From assembly GCA_023438115.1 (NCBI GenBank), contig JAEZEB010000039.1:1-19543 (forward strand): a stretch of DNA of 19,543 nucleotides, read 5' to 3'. How positions within the stretch are numbered: the stretch's first letter is position 1; every line of letters starts with the position of its first letter. The stretch is from Pseudomonadota bacterium. Its GTDB lineage: Bacteria; Pseudomonadota; Gammaproteobacteria; Burkholderiales; Burkholderiaceae_C. A program made the position numbers and the translations under genes. This document shows, one piece after another, positions 17,301 to 19,543 of the stretch. Below the pieces are notes generated by a model, which was given only the letters and a program-made list of their open reading frames with translations, searched no databases and was not told the DNA's origin.

Positions 17301-17511
17301 GACCGCGGCCGCCGCGGTGCTGGCGATGATCCCGCTGTCGCGGTCGGTGTTCTGGGGGCCGATGGCCGTGGCGATCATGGGCGGCCTGGTCGTGGCGACG
17401 GTGCTGACGTTGCTGGCGCTGCCGGCGATGTACGCGGCGTGGTTCCGCGTCAAGCGGCCCGGCGACGAGCCGGCACCGGCGGCGGGCGAGGGCGTCCCCA
17501 GCCCCGCCTGA
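14341..17511 (+). CDS. RND efflux permease (TriC-like subfamily)
   Basis: This 1056-residue inner-membrane proton-driven pump has the standard two-fold layout of 12 membrane segments and two large periplasmic loops. The first loop contains FWPGATAQQVAEQVTDKIE and the second starts after about residue 560. The start MSDKDQGARFNLSRWALEHP and the VLMLLGAAAYFQLGQDEDPPF segment resemble the TriC-type group of drug/solvent pumps. The proton-relay positions differ from AcrB: the TM4 pair Asp-Asp is Asp429-Ala430 (LLVDAAIIAVE) and the TM10 Lys is Arg951 (GMIQRNSEIL). Substrate range is unknown. No outer-membrane factor gene follows, so the pump probably borrows a TolC/OprM-type channel encoded elsewhere. 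The ATG lies 7 bases after the adaptor stop, with tgagg as ribosome-binding site. Confidence 0.93.
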   Translation: MSDKDQGARFNLSRWALEHPALTRYLMVVLMLLGAAAYFQLGQDEDPPFTFRAMIIRVFWPGATAQQVAEQVTDKIERTLQEVPYSDIIRSYSKPGETLVVLQIKDSSRAADVPQVWYTVRKKIGDMRGTLPAGVVGPFFNDEYGDVYGVIYALEADNGYSYAEVKTFADDVRQQLLRVPDVAKVELFGVQDEKLYVEISQKRLAQLGLDLNQVLQQLQQQNAVESAGAVQTPLEVVQVRVAGQFQAVDQLRAMPIRGASGNQLRLGDIAEVRRGYVDPPQVKVRHGGREVIALGVSMAKGGDIIRLGGELKAAVGRIDDDLPAGIRLVQVQDQPKVVSTSVGEFVKVLIEAVVIVLAVSFISLGLHKRPEPGLPLWKRWTVDMRPGLVVGITIPLVLAVTFLAMHYWGIGLHKISLGSLIIALGLLVDAAIIAVEMMVRKMEEGYDKVRAATFAYEVTAMPMLTGTLITAAGFLPIGMARSTVGEYTFAIFAVTVIALVLSWLVSVFFVPYLGTLLLKAKPVSAEHHEHFDTPFYRRFRRAVDWCVEHRWLTIGATLLTFALGIAGMGQVQQQFFPDSSRPEILVDLWTPEGTSFAASEEVAKRFEQRLLRMDDVAGVTTWVGSGVPRFYLPLDQIFPQSNASQLIVQPKDLATREKLRRELPALLAQEFPEVRARVKLLPNGPPVAYPVQFRVMGPDPVALRARADEVKEAMRRSPNTRGVNDNWNESVKVLRLEVDQAKARALGVTSQSIAQASRTILAGTPIGQYREGDKLIEIVLRQPLEERNAITDIANAYLPTASGKSIPLTQIAKPVFTWEPGVMWREGRNYAITVQADTVEGLQGATVTNELLPQLRELERAWPAGYRIQVAGTVEESGKGSSSIAAGVPVMLFLTFTLLMLQLQSFSRALLVFLTGPLGIAGVAGALLLLDRPFGFVALLGVIALMGMIQRNSEILIDQIEQDRARGVPTWDAIVEAAVRRLRPIVLTAAAAVLAMIPLSRSVFWGPMAVAIMGGLVVATVLTLLALPAMYAAWFRVKRPGDEPAPAAGEGVPSPA

Positions 17512-17516
17512 CGGGG

Positions 17517-17522
17517 TAAAAT
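17517..17522 (+). promoter_or_regulatory. possible -10 box for tRNA-Leu
   Basis: taaaat matches TATAAT at 5 of 6 positions and lies 55 bases before the mature tRNA. No -35 match is seen at 16-18 bases. It sits just after the permease stop codon. If used, the tRNA precursor would carry the hairpin at 17531-17561 in its 5' leader. Confidence 0.35.
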
Positions 17523-17530
17523 GCCGGCCT

Positions 17531-17561
17531 GCGGGCGGTCGGGGAGTCCTCGGCCGTCCGC
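17531..17561 (+). terminator. GC-rich hairpin, possible terminator of the RND operon
   Basis: gcgggcggtcgg (17531-17542) pairs with tcggccgtccgc (17550-17561), with G-T wobbles, and two further G-C pairs close a three-base loop. ctttcctttc (17561-17570) follows; it is T-rich but interrupted by C. It could end the efflux operon transcript or be a structured leader of the tRNA precursor. The interrupted T-tract keeps the terminator call uncertain. Confidence 0.45.
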
Positions 17562-17577
17562 TTTCCTTTCCGGGCCT

Positions 17578-17664
17578 GCGCGGGTGGCGAAATTGGTAGA
17601 CGCACCAGGTTTAGGTCCTGACGCCTTCACGGGCGTGTCGGTTCGAGTCCGACCCCGCGCACCA
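17578..17664 (+). tRNA. tRNA-Leu (anticodon TAG)
   Basis: This is an 87-base class II tRNA with CCA encoded (17662-17664). The acceptor gcgcggg (17578-17584) pairs fully with cccgcgc (17654-17660), and the discriminator is A. The D region is gcgaaattggtagacgc. The anticodon stem ccagg/cctga has the loop tttaggt, with anticodon TAG at 17612-17614, which reads CUN leucine codons. The top pair of the anticodon stem is C-A. A long variable arm, cgcc...gggcg, follows. The T arm is gtcgg-ttcgagt-ccgac (17637-17653). The long variable arm and the TAG anticodon make Leu secure. Confidence 0.97.
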
Positions 17665-17718
17665 GCCTCCTGAACGTTTCGCAACAGCCCGGCGCTGTGA
17701 GCGCCCGGCCGCCCTGCC

Positions 17719-17724
17719 TATACT
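17719..17724 (+). promoter_or_regulatory. possible -10 box for the sialidase-like gene
   Basis: TATACT matches TATAAT at 5 of 6 positions, about 43 bases before the chosen GTG start. A -35 is not clear. A short hairpin, ggcgct-gtg-agcgcc (17691-17705), lies just upstream and could mark the end of the tRNA transcript, though no T-run follows it. Confidence 0.35.
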
Positions 17725-17767
17725 CCGCGGATGAGCAGAGCAGGCCGCCAGGAGCCCCCGGAATTCC

Positions 17768-18955
17768 GTGCAAGTCTCTCCTGAAGCGTGCCTTCGGGCG
17801 CCGTCGGCGCGCCCTCCGCGTTGGGTCGCGATGCTGCTGGCGTTGTTGCTGGCCTGCAGCCTGGTGGCCGAGTACGTCCGCTGGGGACGCGCCGACGCGC
17901 CCGCCGTGCCGGCGCGACTCGCCCACGTGCAACCCGCCGCCGCCCCGCAGCTGAAGCTGGTGCGCCAGTCGTCCTCGCGCCTGGACGCGCCGCCGGGCGC
18001 GCCCTCGGCGCATGCCAGCGCGCTCGCCACGCTGCCGGGCGACGAGATGCTGGCTTTCTGGTTCGCGGGTTCGCGCGAGAGCGCGCCCGACGTGCAGATC
18101 TATTCCTCCCGCTGGTCCGGCGGGCACTGGGGCCCGACGCGCTCCGTCGCCGACCGGGCCAGCCTCGGCGAAGGGCTCGGCTTCGCGGTGCGCCGCATCG
18201 GCAATCCCACCGCCTGGGCCGCGCCGGACGGCACGGTGCACCTGTTCGTCGTCGCCACTGGACTGGGCGGCTGGGCCGCATCGCGCGTCGTGCACCTCGT
18301 CTCGGCGGACCGGGGCGACTCCTTCCAGGTGCGCCGCGTGCTGCCGATGTCGCCCCTTTTCAACACCAGCGTCATGGTGCGGACCACGCCGGTGGGGCTG
18401 TCCGACGGCGGCTGGTGGTTGCCGCTGTACTTCGAGCTGGGCAACCGCTATCCGCTGCTGATGTCCTTCGACGCCGCCGGCGAGCCGCGCTGGATCGCCC
18501 GCATCGGCGAGCGCACCTCCCTGATGCAGCCGGCCGTGATCGCCGTCTCGCCCACCGAGGTGCGCGCCTGGATGCGCGACGCCAGCGAGGAGCGGCGCAT
18601 CCAGCAGGCGGTGAGCCACGACGGCGGCCTGAGCTGGGTGGACGTGCCGCCGCTGGACATGGTGAACGACAACACCTCGGTGGCGGCCCTGAAGCTGCAC
18701 GAAGGGGGCTTCGTGCTGCTGCACAACATCGGCCCGGAAGGCTCCGCCGCGCGCAACGTGCTGCGGCTGTCGGTGTCCGACGACGCGCACGCGTGGAAGC
18801 ACGCCTTCGACATCGCCGTGGGCGACCCGCTGGACGAATATTCCTATCCGGGCGTGCAGCAGCTCGGGGACGAACTGCACGTGACCTTCACCGACCGCCG
18901 GCGCACCATCGCCCACCACGTCTACCGCATCCGCTACGGGGAGGGTGCGCGGTGA
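17768..18955 (+). CDS. sialidase-like BNR-repeat protein, membrane-anchored
   Basis: This 395-residue protein has a short basic N-terminus and one hydrophobic segment (about residues 20-35). That segment acts as a signal anchor or, with LLAC at 27-30, as an atypical lipobox; the rest should be outside the inner membrane. The body is a sialidase-type beta propeller (BNR_2 family). Asp-box motifs are SADRGDSF near 179-186 and SHDGGLSW near 283-290. FWFAGSRE near the front and DEYSYPGVQQLGDELHVTFTDRRRTIAHH near the end are typical of the family. Sialidase activity itself is not proven: many members have other or unknown glycan substrates. GTG at 17768 has aggag 13 bases upstream; ATG at 17831 is the alternative but would shorten the N-terminal basic region. 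The next gene overlaps its stop by four bases. Confidence 0.8.
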   Translation: MQVSPEACLRAPSARPPRWVAMLLALLLACSLVAEYVRWGRADAPAVPARLAHVQPAAAPQLKLVRQSSSRLDAPPGAPSAHASALATLPGDEMLAFWFAGSRESAPDVQIYSSRWSGGHWGPTRSVADRASLGEGLGFAVRRIGNPTAWAAPDGTVHLFVVATGLGGWAASRVVHLVSADRGDSFQVRRVLPMSPLFNTSVMVRTTPVGLSDGGWWLPLYFELGNRYPLLMSFDAAGEPRWIARIGERTSLMQPAVIAVSPTEVRAWMRDASEERRIQQAVSHDGGLSWVDVPPLDMVNDNTSVAALKLHEGGFVLLHNIGPEGSAARNVLRLSVSDDAHAWKHAFDIAVGDPLDEYSYPGVQQLGDELHVTFTDRRRTIAHHVYRIRYGEGAR

Positions 18956-19543
18956 CCCTGCCGGAACCCGCCCTGCAGATGTTCTACGCCCGCGCGGCCT
19001 GGGCCGTCGTGCTCTCGGCCGTGGTGGCCTCGGTCGCCGCGCGGCGCGGCAACCTGCCGCGCCCTGTACTCGTCGCACTGGTGCTGGCCTGCGCGCTGGC
19101 GCAGGCGCTGCCCGGCACCTGGGCGCCTTCGCACTGGCTGGGCCTGGCCTTCCAGGCGCCGGGGGCGTTCACGACCGCGCTGGCCACGCTGGTCCTGGGA
19201 CGGCACTGGATGGGCCGTCCGCGCACGGGATTGCTGCCGTTGCCGCTGGCCGGAGTGCTGGCGGTCGCCGGCGCCTGGCTGTACCTGGATGCCAGCGGCT
19301 GGGTGGCGCACGGCGCCTACTACCTGGGCTTCACCCCGTTCAGCGCGCCGCTCTCCGCGCTGCTGCTGGCCGCGCTGTGCGTGCTGTGCATCGCGCGGGG
19401 GACCGCGGCCGGCACGGCCGGCGCGCTGTTCGCCGCGCTCGTTCTCTTCATGCTCCTGCGGCTGCCTACGGGCAACCTGTGGGACGCGCTGATCGACCCC
19501 TTCCTCTGGACCTGGGCCGTCCTGGGGTGCGCGATGGGCGCGG
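18952..19543 (+). CDS. multi-pass membrane protein, unknown function (partial at right edge)
   Basis: An open frame of 197 codons runs from a GTG at 18952 to the end of the window without a stop, so the C-terminus is missing. The GTG overlaps the sialidase stop (GTGA) and has ggggaggg (18938-18945) upstream, so translation is coupled. About seven hydrophobic segments are visible, starting near residues 13-28, 36-54, 66-82, 93-112, 122-148, 150-168 and 180-197, with short charged turns such as ARRGNLPR and GRHWMGRPR. I do not recognise the family. Coupling suggests that it works with the sialidase-like protein in the inner membrane. Confidence 0.8.
   Translation, partial: MTLPEPALQMFYARAAWAVVLSAVVASVAARRGNLPRPVLVALVLACALAQALPGTWAPSHWLGLAFQAPGAFTTALATLVLGRHWMGRPRTGLLPLPLAGVLAVAGAWLYLDASGWVAHGAYYLGFTPFSAPLSALLLAALCVLCIARGTAAGTAGALFAALVLFMLLRLPTGNLWDALIDPFLWTWAVLGCAMGA

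Noticed and set aside
17578..17664. integration (att) site at the tRNA-Leu 3' end
   Set aside because: No repeat of the tRNA 3' end and no integrase gene found in the 1.9 kb downstream that is visible.
17627..19078. minus-strand open frame overlapping the tRNA and sialidase gene
   Set aside because: Its start crosses the tRNA-Leu gene and encodes the GLEPTRP-like peptide often seen as a false protein from antisense tRNA; no domain seen.

Overview
The window is GC-rich (about 70 %, by eye) and densely packed. It looks like a chromosomal segment of a betaproteobacterium of the order Burkholderiales, family Comamonadaceae (Ramlibacter/Variovorax-like). That placement is an inference from codon use, gene families and repeat types; no alignment was run.

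Layout. 1-106: homopolymer-rich edge and a small REP-like hairpin. 107-523 (-): Hsp15-type S4 RNA-binding protein. 643-2097 (+): PAS plus AAA+ sigma-54 activator. 2090-2217: a near-perfect 38-bp palindrome, a further half-site and a very good sigma-54 promoter. 2262-8155 (+): branched-chain-amino-acid-type (HAAT) ABC importer (binding protein, two ATPases, two permeases) plus an alpha/beta hydrolase. 8160-8246: two REP-like palindromes in opposite orientation between convergent genes. 8257-9351 (-): ferrochelatase hemH, divergent from a HAD phosphatase (9369-10061, +) across only 17 bp. 10058-13046 (-): hpnC-hpnD-hpnE, which make squalene from farnesyl diphosphate. 13061-13107: sigma-70 promoter with a TetR-type operator. 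13158-17511 (+): lipoprotein adaptor and RND efflux permease. 17578-17664 (+): tRNA-Leu(UAG). 17768-18955 (+): sialidase-like BNR protein, translationally coupled to a multi-pass membrane protein that runs off the right edge.

How the parts work together. The most coherent unit is 643-8155. A cytosolic PAS-sensing sigma-54 activator lies directly upstream of a 38-bp palindrome, centred about 119 bp before the predicted start of a GG-N10-GC promoter that drives the importer-hydrolase operon. This looks like a substrate-inducible import-and-hydrolyse system; its ligand cannot be read from sequence. A long imperfect hairpin between the binding-protein gene and the ATPase genes may adjust stoichiometry. 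The hpn genes supply squalene, probably for hopanoids, but no cyclase is visible. The RND pair lacks an outer-membrane factor and a regulator in this window, though an operator for one is visible. Several genes have a -10-like hexamer only 5-9 bases before the start codon, suggesting leaderless or nearly leaderless transcripts.
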